A stretch of 36,642 nucleotides of DNA from Tubiluchus corallicola (taxonomy: Eukaryota > Priapulida > Priapulimorpha > Priapulimorphida > Tubiluchidae): assembly GCA_030141605.1 (NCBI GenBank), contig JAQGDQ010000568.1:102501-139142 (forward strand). Direction: 5' to 3'. A program made the position numbers and the translations under genes. The notes under the pieces are model-generated. The model saw only the letters and a program-made list of their open reading frames with translations. It was not told where the DNA came from and did not search any database. How positions within the stretch are numbered: the first letter of the stretch is position 1; each line of letters begins with the position of its first letter. Below, in pieces: positions 1-10,056 of this stretch.

Positions 1-376
1 AATGTCTAGACGTAAACGCGTGCAGTGATACCATACCATACTATACCATTACAGATTGCTATAAAGAACGCTGACATTGTTTAAAATGTCTAGACGTAAA
101 CGCGTGCAGTGATACCATATCATACTATACCTTTACAGATTGCTATAAAGACGGCTGACGTTGTTTAAAATGTCTAGACGTAAACGCGTGCAGTGATGCT
201 ATACCATACTATACCATTACAGATTGCTATAAAGAACGCTGACGTTGTTTAAAATGTCTAGACGTAAACGCGTGCAGTGATACCATACCATACTATATCA
301 TTACAGATTGCTATAAAGAACGCTGACATTGTTTATAATGTCTAGACGTAAATACGCGCAGTGATACCATACCATT
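1..376. repeat. 84-bp tandem repeat array, about 4.5 units, open at the left edge
   Basis: The motif AATGTCTAGACGTAAAC begins at 1, 85, 169, 253 and 337, an exact 84-bp period. Each unit ends with a run containing GCTATAAAG and GACRTTGTTT. The last unit decays after about 376. Units differ at only a few positions, so the array is young or homogenised. It is cut by the window start and so is probably longer. Because 84 is divisible by 3, an open frame can cross units, but I see no sign that it is coding. Confidence 0.95.
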
Positions 377-600
377 CTTTGAAACTGATGAAAATTCTGT
401 GTATTTCGTCGCCAACTGCCGATATTGTATTTGATGTTGTTTGGTGAAGATCATACTGCAACCGGACGAGACGAAAATAGATGCAGCCAGGATGCGAAGA
501 GTGCTCCTCCAACCGTATTTGGTAATAAATAGTTCCGCTATTGGAGTGACCTAAAGATTGGAAAATTGTGTATATTAATGGGACGATCATGCTGTGTGTT
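377..600. other. No gene recognised
   Basis: This is unique-looking sequence between the 84-bp array and the next repeat block. A minus-strand open frame runs through it, but its translation resembles no family I know and it has no splice context. I treat it as non-coding. Confidence 0.5.
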
Positions 601-850
601 AAGGTACGGCTCATGCGCACGTAATGCGTATTGTGTGATGCGTGATTCCTGTAACGCGTATTCAACAGTTTGTATTTAAACATGCAGAAGTGCTTCCATG
701 TGTACGTAATGCGTAATCCGTAATGCGTGATCCGTAGTGCGTATACAATAGTTTGTATTTAAACATGCAGAAGTGCTTCCATGTGTACGTAATGCGTAAT
801 CCGTAATGCGTGATGCGTGATCCGTATTCATTTGAGCGTGATTGCTATCG
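600..850. repeat. 83-bp tandem duplication rich in CGTAATGCG motifs
   Basis: CATGCAGAAGTGCTTCCATG occurs at 681 and again at 764, an 83-bp period. Between the copies lie many variants of GTAATGCGTAATCCGTAATG. The same motif returns inverted at about 1302-1357, so this block is probably the left end of the element described next. Confidence 0.8.
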
Positions 851-1357
851 TCCGTATACGCATCACGCAGCTGTTCGCAGACGGGAAACCGCCGTTGCCT
901 AGGTGATTATAGAGGAGTTTTCAAGTTCCGGTGACCATTTTCGCTGTTTAGTTTTCTGAAAATTCTAATTAGGTGAGTTTTGGTCACTTTAGGACATATA
1001 AACAACAATATTTTGTTTTGTATACGAGTTTTTGAGAGGTGGAAGAAGCATGTCGTTCTGTGTTGTGCATCTAACTGCAGTTTTTTCGCTAAATGATGCA
1101 CCCAAAGCCTGCGCTTTCTTTTCCGTCTAAGAGTAGAATGATAAGCGTATGCTGCAGCTGTAAAAATCACGCTAAGATTTCGCCAGAGACATGGTTTCCA
1201 AAAATTAATGCTTGCAACTTTCACGAATAGCGACCAAAAATGGTGGAAAGAGCGCCGTGGCTTTGTTATTACGCATAGCATTGACCGACACATGGAAACA
1301 ATCAATACGCACCACGGATTGCGGATCACGTATTACGCATTACGCGCACATGGAGTC
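776..1357 (-). mobile_element. Inverted-repeat DNA element with a possible PIF/Harbinger transposase N-terminal remnant
   Basis: The left end (CCATGTGTACGTAATGCGTA near 779) recurs inverted on the right (about 1305-1355, reading CCATGTGCGCGTAATGCGTA on minus). The minus frame between the ends includes an alanine/tyrosine-rich stretch, then TLRRKRKRRLWVHHLAKK. Harbinger-type transposases typically start with an RRRRxWVHPL-like segment, so this could be a decayed transposase N-terminus. No catalytic domain is present, and I could not identify a 3-bp target duplication. The TIR pairing is well supported; the family name is tentative. Confidence 0.42.
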
Positions 1358-1409
1358 GCAGCTTTAGTCTGCGAAGTAAAGCAGCATTTAAAGGGGAAGA
1401 CAAGGGAAT

Positions 1410-2150
1410 TTTAAAGTATGTCTCAAAAAAACTCCATGAAAAGTTATTTTACTTAGCATTATGCTTACCTGTTTGAAGGACTTTCTAATTGGAAAAGAAA
1501 ATTCTTACTAATTTAAAATGTTCGCGCCACCTGGTAAAGCGCTACTGATAACTTCCCAGTATGCACCACAGACTCACCAAAGACATATCATTCGAGTGAT
1601 CATTGATCATTGATCAATGATCTTATCATTGATCTTATAAAGTAATTTATATTTTGGTTAGTTAGTGAAGAGCGTGCTACTAATGCTTTGGCTATGTTTT
1701 CAAAACTTCATCTCTGTACACCATAAGTTGGTGATATAAAATCAGTTGGAGGAAAGGTGCATGTATATCTGAATGTGGCCGAGAGACTAGCCGTTTAAAA
1801 TTCTGACTCTTAGCTCTTAAATCCACATGCGTTTGTTTAAAGTACAAGAAAGCCCTCTACTTACATAAAGCTTAAAAATTCGCCTTGAAATATCATGCCA
1901 CTTGCATACTGCCTTATTGCATACAGAACTTGCGTCGGCGGTAACGCTGTGTAAAACATGTAAATTTAAACTACCGAGATAACCGTTAGACGCAGCCATT
2001 TTGAAGATAAGTCATTTGAAATAAGTCTAGTTACATTTCTAGTTACCTAAGTCTTTCAAGCACGTAAGCAAAATTCTAAGTAACATAATTTTTATGGAAA
2101 GTTTTTTGTTTCATAATTTAACATTTACTTTCTTCCCCTGATTTAAATTG
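1410..2150. repeat. Head-to-head inverted copies of dispersed repeat family R1
   Basis: A forward copy (about 1412-1730) and a reverse copy (about 2140-1815) of the same family face each other, so the block resembles a foldback element with arms of roughly 90 bp or more. The forward arm has TTAAAGTATGTCTCAAAAAA followed by ACCTGTTTGAAGGAC. The reverse arm, read on minus, has AAATGTTAAATTATGAAACA followed by ACGTGCTTGAAAGAC. The reverse arm also contains a short minus-strand frame starting MAASNGYLGSLNL (1999-1817). The same frame recurs in the copies near 11.6 kb and 29.8 kb. Confidence 0.7.
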
Positions 2151-2655
2151 TACGTAAGTGACATCATGTCATGTACAGTGTCGCGGTAAATAAAAAATGA
2201 AAACAAACAAAACTTTCTTTTAATTGTTTACAGTGGTACTTGAACTGTTAAAGCCACAATGTCATGCGTTTGTTTAAGCCAAAATTTAACCTAAAGGAAA
2301 TTATAAAATTTCCGATCGACTGTGTGATAAACATAAATTTACCAAGGCGATTAGACGGAAGCAGAAGTATTTTTATTGTTACCCTTGTTAACAGAAAGTA
2401 TTGGCCGCCATGTGCACACCCCGCGCAACACAACTGAGTAGCCCTGCCTTCAAGCGCTTTCTGAAAAGCAGTGTGTATGCCGAAGTTTACGAAATCAATT
2501 AATGTGGTTAATTAGATGATGTATTTTGCAGTTTTTTCATACTGCCTCTGAAAGATATCATAGCAGATATTCTAACAAGAATGTTTGGTTTTATTTACTA
2601 CAATGTAGTTACTGCAAGATTACTCGATCATTTTCAAACATTTAAAAATGCGTTC
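2151..2655. other. No gene recognised; possible R1 tail at 2248-2433
   Basis: The minus frame at 2433-2248 ends in LNKRM, as does the R1 frame at 1999-1817, and both carry TTAAACAAACGCATG-like DNA. This may be a decayed further piece of R1. Nothing else in the stretch is recognisable. Confidence 0.35.
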
Positions 2656-2663
2656 GTCTACAC

Positions 2664-3255
<592 letters not shown>

Positions 3256-3263
3256 GTCTACAC

Positions 3264-3500
3264 TGAGTTCAGGTAAAAAAACTCAGGTAAAAAAGCCACA
3301 GGCAAAAAAAATCACAGAAAAAAGTCTTCGGGAAAAAGTTACAGGAAAAAGGCCACAGGAAAAAAGAAATAGTCCTAACCTTAACACTAACACACAAACC
3401 CTAATCGTAACCTAACCAAAATTAATTGTGACTTTTTTCCTGTGACTTTTTTCCTTGTCAAAATTGTGACTCTTTTCCCAGTGAATTTATTACCCTCTAC
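3264..3500. repeat. Foldback repeat: CACAGGAAAAAAG arms around a telomere-like core
   Basis: The left arm (about 3280-3370) repeats CACAGGAAAAAAG-like units. The right arm (about 3425-3482) repeats the complement, GACTTTTTTCCTGTGAC. The core (about 3372-3415) has irregular CCTTAACACTAACAC, AAACCCTAATC and CCTAACC, resembling degenerate CCCTAA telomeric repeats. No protein is encoded. Confidence 0.7.
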
Positions 3501-3579
3501 AGAACTACCAGCGACAATATCTGGGTAGAAATGCCCTATTTTAGTTAGCTCTTGTTTAGAATTGCTTTCATATACACAC

Positions 3580-4542
3580 CAGTGTACTTATACTTGAACT
3601 TGATATGATAAGACCTGCTGCCGATGAAGCGTATTCTCTGAAATAGTTCGGTTGGACGAACAGAGCTGTAGTGTAGACCAGATTCGAACCAAATGCGTAC
3701 ATCAGCGAGTATGGTCCGTACAACTGCTGCAGTTTGGAGACAAAAGAAGACAACAGACAGCCAGCTGCGCATGCCCAGTTACCCATGATGGCTACTAATC
3801 GAAAGTCGTATTTTTGTAGTAGCAGTGCAGAAACAGGTCCAAAAAGCATCGAAATACTGTAGGCTGCTGATCCCACCCAAGCTGAAAAAATTAGTAGTGT
3901 CAAAAGTACTGCTATTGGTGACAAACCACAGGCCAAAACCACCACCTTCTCAATCACCACCGCCGCTAAAAAGCACCATCATTACCCAAATAACCAAACA
4001 CCACCGACAATGCCACCACCGCCAAAAGCAGCAGCAGGGGTAGCTGCAAGAAACAAGAACAATGACAGCAACAAGAAGCAAGAACAATGACAGCAACAAC
4101 AACAACAGCAACAATAATTGAGGTGGTAAGTTTAAAGGAATAGACTTAGTTTTATAACTCTGAGTTTTTTACAGAACAATGTAATTCCAATGTCCAATAA
4201 TGACAATTTTAGTCAGAATTTTTTTAACTATTATTGTTAGCCTATACTAAGTCTTTGAATTAGACCTATTAAAATTCAGAAATGATCTGTCTTAACTTTA
4301 CCTGCATCTGTTTTTGTACATTCGGGAAACTCTTCAAGCAAAGCAATGAAGAATACAGCGAAGCTAAAGTGACCACTACTTGTCATACAGTTCATAATCC
4401 AACACCCCGAGCAGACAATCCAAGACCTCCAGTTATCATAGACCAGTGACTTATTTTCCTGGGCATTGTCGTTAATCCGACGCTCTGGTGAAAGACTATT
4501 TTCAGCATCGCCTTTGCTAATGCTAGGCATTTGTGGATCCAT
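3580..4542 (-). CDS. MCT-A: SLC16-type monocarboxylate-transporter-like protein, first two exons only
   Basis: By family this is a 12-TM plasma-membrane carrier of the major facilitator superfamily. Exon 1 is 4302-4542 (start ATG at 4542, MDPQMPSISKG), with donor GCAG|GTAAAG. Exon 2 is 3580-3881, with acceptor TTTTTTCAG and donor CTG|GTGTGT. The split codon joins in frame (GCT, Ala). Exon 1 gives the N-terminal tail and TM1, where NWRSWIVC replaces the usual DGGWGW; it ends with ALLEEFPECTKTDA. Exon 2 gives TM2-TM5, including the family-like NYFREYASSAAGLIISSS segment. Exon 2 is 302 bp, exactly as in MCT-B, and the proteins are roughly 60% identical by eye. No exons 3-8 are visible at 1-3579, where repeats and a hAT element lie. 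They may be beyond the left edge or lost. Both exons are open, with intact splice sites. Confidence 0.85.
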
Positions 4543-5417
4543 TACTATTTTCTTGAAAGTTCTTTTCTTTCATAATATTTTCACTTAGTATGTACGTCCA
4601 ACACAACAATGCAGAACACTTGTCCAAAGGAAAAACTTCTCATGAAGGTTCTACGCAGCAAAGCTTAATTATTTGTTATGGAGCCCATTGTTTTTGTACT
4701 CTCATTGTTCATTGCTTTTGTTGCAATTTAATAGCAACGGAAGACTTGTATTTTAAAGCTTGTACGCTACCAAAACAGATTTTATAACTCACTAGCGCTA
4801 CATAATTTCGTCTTTTTTGGGAAGGACAGCAATTTAACGTTTCTTTTTAATTTTTTGTTTGGCCTGCAGAAAAATTGCTAGCCATTGTCTTTAAGGCCAT
4901 TGTTTTATGGCAAATAGATAAGCCACTAACTCAAGACGCTCTTAATACAAGTAACCTGCTTAGAACTTGGCGTTGATTACCATCAAGAAATTAGGAAGCC
5001 AAGGTTAGTGCAGAAGTCAAAAGTTACTAATGTGAAAGACAGACGTGCTTAAGTCATAGTGAAAACTGTATGGGTGTCAAGTCAGTTGTACATAGTAGAC
5101 TACATCTGTTCTAGAATCTGAGCCATAAGATTCCTAGGATGAATTTCAGTGGTGCTGTTACTACTACTACTGCTGCTGCTGCCGCTGCTGTTGTTGTTCA
5201 TGCTGTTCTTAATGTCGTCATAATCATTGGGCAAACAATGATGAAGGAACTGGTGATGATGATGATATTGATAATGATGACAATGATAGTGATGATGATG
5301 ATGATGACGACGATGACGATGACGACGACGACGACGATGATGATGATGATGTTGATGGTGATAATGATGATGGCGATGATGATGATAAGAATTACTTTTT
5401 TGCAGAGAAATCTAAAA
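4543..5417. promoter_or_regulatory. Divergent intergenic region between MCT-A and SLC22
   Basis: The start codons of MCT-A (minus) and SLC22 (plus) lie about 875 bp apart and point away from each other. A pyrimidine-rich acceptor (TACTTTTTTGCAG) ends at 5405, just 12 bp before the SLC22 ATG, so at least one non-coding 5' exon probably lies in this region. No TATA box or other core promoter element stands out. A shared bidirectional promoter is an inference from geometry only. Confidence 0.45.
5157..5392. repeat. Trinucleotide microsatellite (ACT/GCT, then GAT/GAC)
   Basis: Imperfect GAT/GAC repeats occupy about 5252-5390, with a CTG/ACT block before them. They create a long open frame of poly-Met and poly-Thr that runs into the real SLC22 exon. 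An acceptor at 5405 and the family-typical protein start at 5418 show that the repeat is probably intronic, not coding. Confidence 0.9.
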
Positions 5418-8400
5418 ATGCAATCACCTGTTTATGTCGACGATGCGTTTGAACTATTTGGACGGCATGGATATGTACAATTATTCGTTTTCTTCCAAAC
5501 AAGTTATTACATTTTCATTGGCTCCTGGAACGCAATGGGAATTTCATTTCTTGGAATAACACCTGACCATCATTGCAAAGTGCCTTCAGGTGTGGATCCA
5601 GATCAGGTGATACCATTCAAGTATGATGAGGTTAATGATGAAAAAATAATTGATAGATGTCACCTCATCAACTTAACTAGCGGAGAGCTCATCGGCTGCC
5701 CTAACGGTTGGTGGTATAGCGATGAGTATGTTTCCACAATTGTCACAGAGGTAAAAAACAAAAATGTTGATTTTCGGTCATTAAAGGCCGCGAAATGTCT
5801 GATTTTGACAACGAAATTAGCTCATGATTAGCCTATTCGTTGAAATTTGAAATACTTGTATTATGTGAGTTTAATAATTAAGCTATGCTGTTGTGAGATC
5901 ATTGTGCCTTTGCATGCGTGCACTGGATTATGGGAAAATAGTAATCCAAGTAATTTCTTATTTTTAGTGGGATTTGGTTTGTGACAAAGAAATTTTCGTT
6001 CAGACGTCTCAGTCTATTTACTTTTTAGTAAAAATGGTCGGTTGTTTGGTGGCGCCTGCTATTGCTGACTACCTCGGCCGAAAGTACGTCATCATTTTCT
6101 GCGCAGTCTCTTGGGCTTGTCTTGGTATCTGCACAGCTTTTGTCAATAATTTTTATCTTTTTACAACAGTGAGAGCAGTATTTAGTGCCTTGGACATGGT
6201 AAGTAATGTTGTGTAATACAGATTTTTTTGTACTGATCCGAAACAGTTTTCAACAAACGTCATCCATTAATTGGTCTTTTTGGTTTTTTAATTTGTTTAG
6301 ACATTGAAAGAAATTTTACATATTTTTGTGTGAAATATATGGGACAATCAAGTGCTAATTCGTACTCTTGTGCATAAGTTCTTTTACAGGGTGGTTACCT
6401 CGTTGCCTACTGTTTACTGTCCGAGTATTACATTACGAAGTACCGAACTTGGGCAATGAATTGCATGTACCTAGTGTGGGCTTCGGGTCTTATGACGTTT
6501 GCTGCCATTGGATATGCTGTTCGCAACTGGCGACACCTACAGTTGGTTCTCTCTGTACCTCTCTTGGTGTTTGTTGTTGGATATTGGTAAAAACTGCTGT
6601 CATTTTTTTTGATAATCATTGTTAAGTTTCTTATTGAAGGGTCTTATTACTCTCGGATGATTTTTTATAACAGAAATAAGCCTTTTCAATGTTCCAGCGA
6701 TTGTTGATGATCCTAAAAAGGTCAAAGGTTAAGTGTACCAGACAACGCATTTATGTACACTTGACAATGCCTGGCAGTCCATGCTATTGTGTTAGTAAAC
6801 GTTTTAACAGCTAGCTAGAACATTACCTAATTCATTTTTGCTTGTTCCGAAGCAAGATCCTGCTAATAAATCACTCTACGCCCAGAGTAATGCATAACTA
6901 AGTAAGGTACACGTAAAACAACTGAAGTTAGTCAACTTATACGATAGGAGATTCAGTTTACGCACATGTCACATGACGGTTGTAGTTAAGTCCCGTTGCT
7001 GTGACTTAACCTTTAACCTACAGCATCTGCGCGTGCGCACAACAAAACCGTAAAGAGGCTTATTTGAACGATAAAAAAATCAAAAATAAAGAAAAGAAAA
7101 ACACTGATTTGTTGTTCAGCTTTTCTGATAACAAATTCTAGTTGATTACAGGATTCAAGAAGAAATCGAGAACCAGAATTACATTTATAAAGGCACAATG
7201 TAGACATCAATAGTAACAACTTGTTCGGTTAATTTCAATTTTCCCTTTAAGTTGTCGATCTGGATACTAGTAGTTCCCTACTTTATGCTAGAAAACTTGT
7301 CTGAATAAAATTTGGTCTAAATGGAATGTGACGAAAATGAAATGACGCTGGCCTGTTGTTTCAATTGAAATCTACATACAGAAATTACGATCCTACAAGC
7401 ATCGCTGCCCTAGGTTGTTTGACATTATAACTACGGTTTTGATTCCCCATTTTCTCCTGGTGCCATACTTTTGAAGCTCTATCAGAAAACACAAAGTTGA
7501 TGTATTTACTATTTTACTACTTTGCCAGATAAGCCTACAATTTGTTTGTTTGCTTATCCATGCATGATTTACCTAGTTTTAAGAGCACGTTAATAAGACT
7601 TCGTACTTGTGAGGGTTGTGTGGCACAGTGGCAGCTCGTGTATAGGTACTGTAGAACTGCAGCACAAATTATTTTCACTCAGCATTATCGATAATATTCA
7701 ATATAATAAGTCTTTTTTCTTTAGTTCTTTCTTTATACTTATACGGAACCAGAGCACGTGAGGGCAGTACTGTCACGCACACACAACTCTCAGCCCAGGT
7801 AGAAAAATTACTGTCACTCACACAGTTTGTGATCAGTTGTCATGTGCTTACCGTGAATGCATCAAGCTTGAACTGCGATAATTTAGGTTACTAGTAAGCA
7901 AAAAAAAATTTGTTTAGGATTTTATCAAGTTTATGTATAAACTTTCATATATTTCTTCGTTTAAAATTACAAATTACACATGTTTGTTTCGTTTAAAATT
8001 ACGAATTACAACATTAAAATTACAAATGTTTGTTTCGCTTAACACAGTATTAAAACAATGGCTAAAATTTTTAAAGCAACACCCTCACTAATTTTAGCTA
8101 CGAGCCGCCACTAGTGCGGTGGATTGATTTTTTTATAAAAATGGGAAATTTGTTATATCGTTTGGTTACTAATTTTTCAATGTATTTGTCAGCTCGAAAA
8201 CTTACAGTTAAAATCATGTCTTAGGTCTGCTATTACAGTGTCTTTATTTCTGTTATAGGACTCTTCCTGAATCTGTTCATTATCTGGTTACTCACGGTCG
8301 AACCAAACAAGGCGAAGATTTAATAAAACGAATGGCAACGTTCAGCAAGGTCACCCTACCAGAAAATTTAAAATTAAAGTTTGATGAAAGGGAATCTTAT

Positions 8401-9980
8401 AGGAAAGAAGCAAGAAGAAATATTTTTGTGGGCATTGTGACCACTCCGTATCTGAGGCTGTATGCGATTTTGCTAATATTCGTGTGGTAAGACCGTGTGG
8501 TGAGTCCCAGGGAAGTATCAAAACTTATCAACATTTTACGACGCCTGAGGCTGATAGTACAGTGTTGCCCATCTCTATAATGAATTTGTGGTTGTTTATG
8601 TAATGAGCAGATTAAGCAATTATTTGTGGTGTATTAGAAATACTGTTAACATGTTCCCACGTGTCATTAATAATTACATGTATTTGCATAGCGCTTATAT
8701 TCAAGCAGAATGGGCAACTGCATGTTGTGTAGTACCTTGCACCTGTCCGATTTGTGGTACTTATATAAAAAGCTGCTCTCGGTATCTGCCTGTGGTGTGT
8801 GTTATAAAATATGAATATAAAAGAATACACATTTTCCGAAGGGAATAATAATTTTTTCTAAAATGTGACGCCCCTCAAACTTTGGCGCCCTAGGCCTATT
8901 GCTTAATGCGCCCCTGATAGTGACCACCATTTTATAACATACTGGAAGGTAGGAAACCAATAATGAATGTAATTAATGATACTTCGTTTGAATTAGATAA
9001 TATTTAAATATATTATGATTTTTTGTCATTACTCATTTTTTTGAATAATAGACCTTTAGAGTGATTGTGGCTGTCACTGTCAGTGGCGTATTCACGTATA
9101 GGTTGACTAGGCTGTACCCTACAGTACTAAATGCACTAAATTTTGAGGTGCCAGATTTTTGGTGCCAAGTGTCAAAAAGTTCTTATTCACCTCGAAAAAT
9201 GCGTATCTTTTCATATCCAAAATAATAAAGCGCGTATTTTGTAACACACCACAAGCAGTTAATAAATAGGCTGCTATATAAATGCAACAATTTTTAAACT
9301 AATATAATGGTTACGTAAAAGGTACTTCACTTGTGCAGGCTTCTCAGATAAGCTTATAAGTGCTGTGCCAAATGTGTGAAATTGTTAATTATCAGCACGT
9401 AGGTACTGGGTAGTAATTCTATCAAAATACCTCAATTGTAAATTATGTAAACGATCATAAGTCCATAATAGAGATAGTCGCGACTGAAGGAGATCAGTCT
9501 AGGGCATTATAATGCTTTGATGCGCCCCTGGTCACTCACTGTCGGCGGTGGCGACAACCGCACAACTGGTAAGGATGGTATTGTTCAACTTCTGTGTATC
9601 TTTTCCAAAGACCTAAAATTCTAAACGGTATTTTTTAGGTTCGTTGATTCCTTAGTTTACTATGGATTGTCGTTGTCAACAAATTCACTTGGTGGAGACC
9701 CGTATCTCAACTTTTTTCTATCAGGGGCTGTTGAAATTCCTGCTTATTTGACCTGCATGTACCTCTTAAAAACGTGAGTGTTATAGTAATAATAATAAGA
9801 TATGTTGTGTGTTTTTTCGATACTTTCTATGTTTTAACATTATCGACAGTAAGTAATTGACACGTCGGTTAGTAATTGTTACCATTAATACCTCCTACCA
9901 TATTCAAGAAATAGGCCTACCAGTGCATTCAAATTCATCCAATGATTAATAATAAGAATAATAGTAATAATAACAATAAT

Positions 9981-10056
<76 letters not shown>

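Noticed and set aside
1-340. CRISPR-like array at the window start
   Set aside because: The whole 84-bp unit repeats, with no unique spacers, and the context is animal nuclear DNA.
5139-5417. Upstream extension of the SLC22 frame (MNFSGAV... poly-Thr/Met)
   Set aside because: It is the translation of a GAT/GAC microsatellite and is separated from the real start by a strong splice acceptor at 5405.
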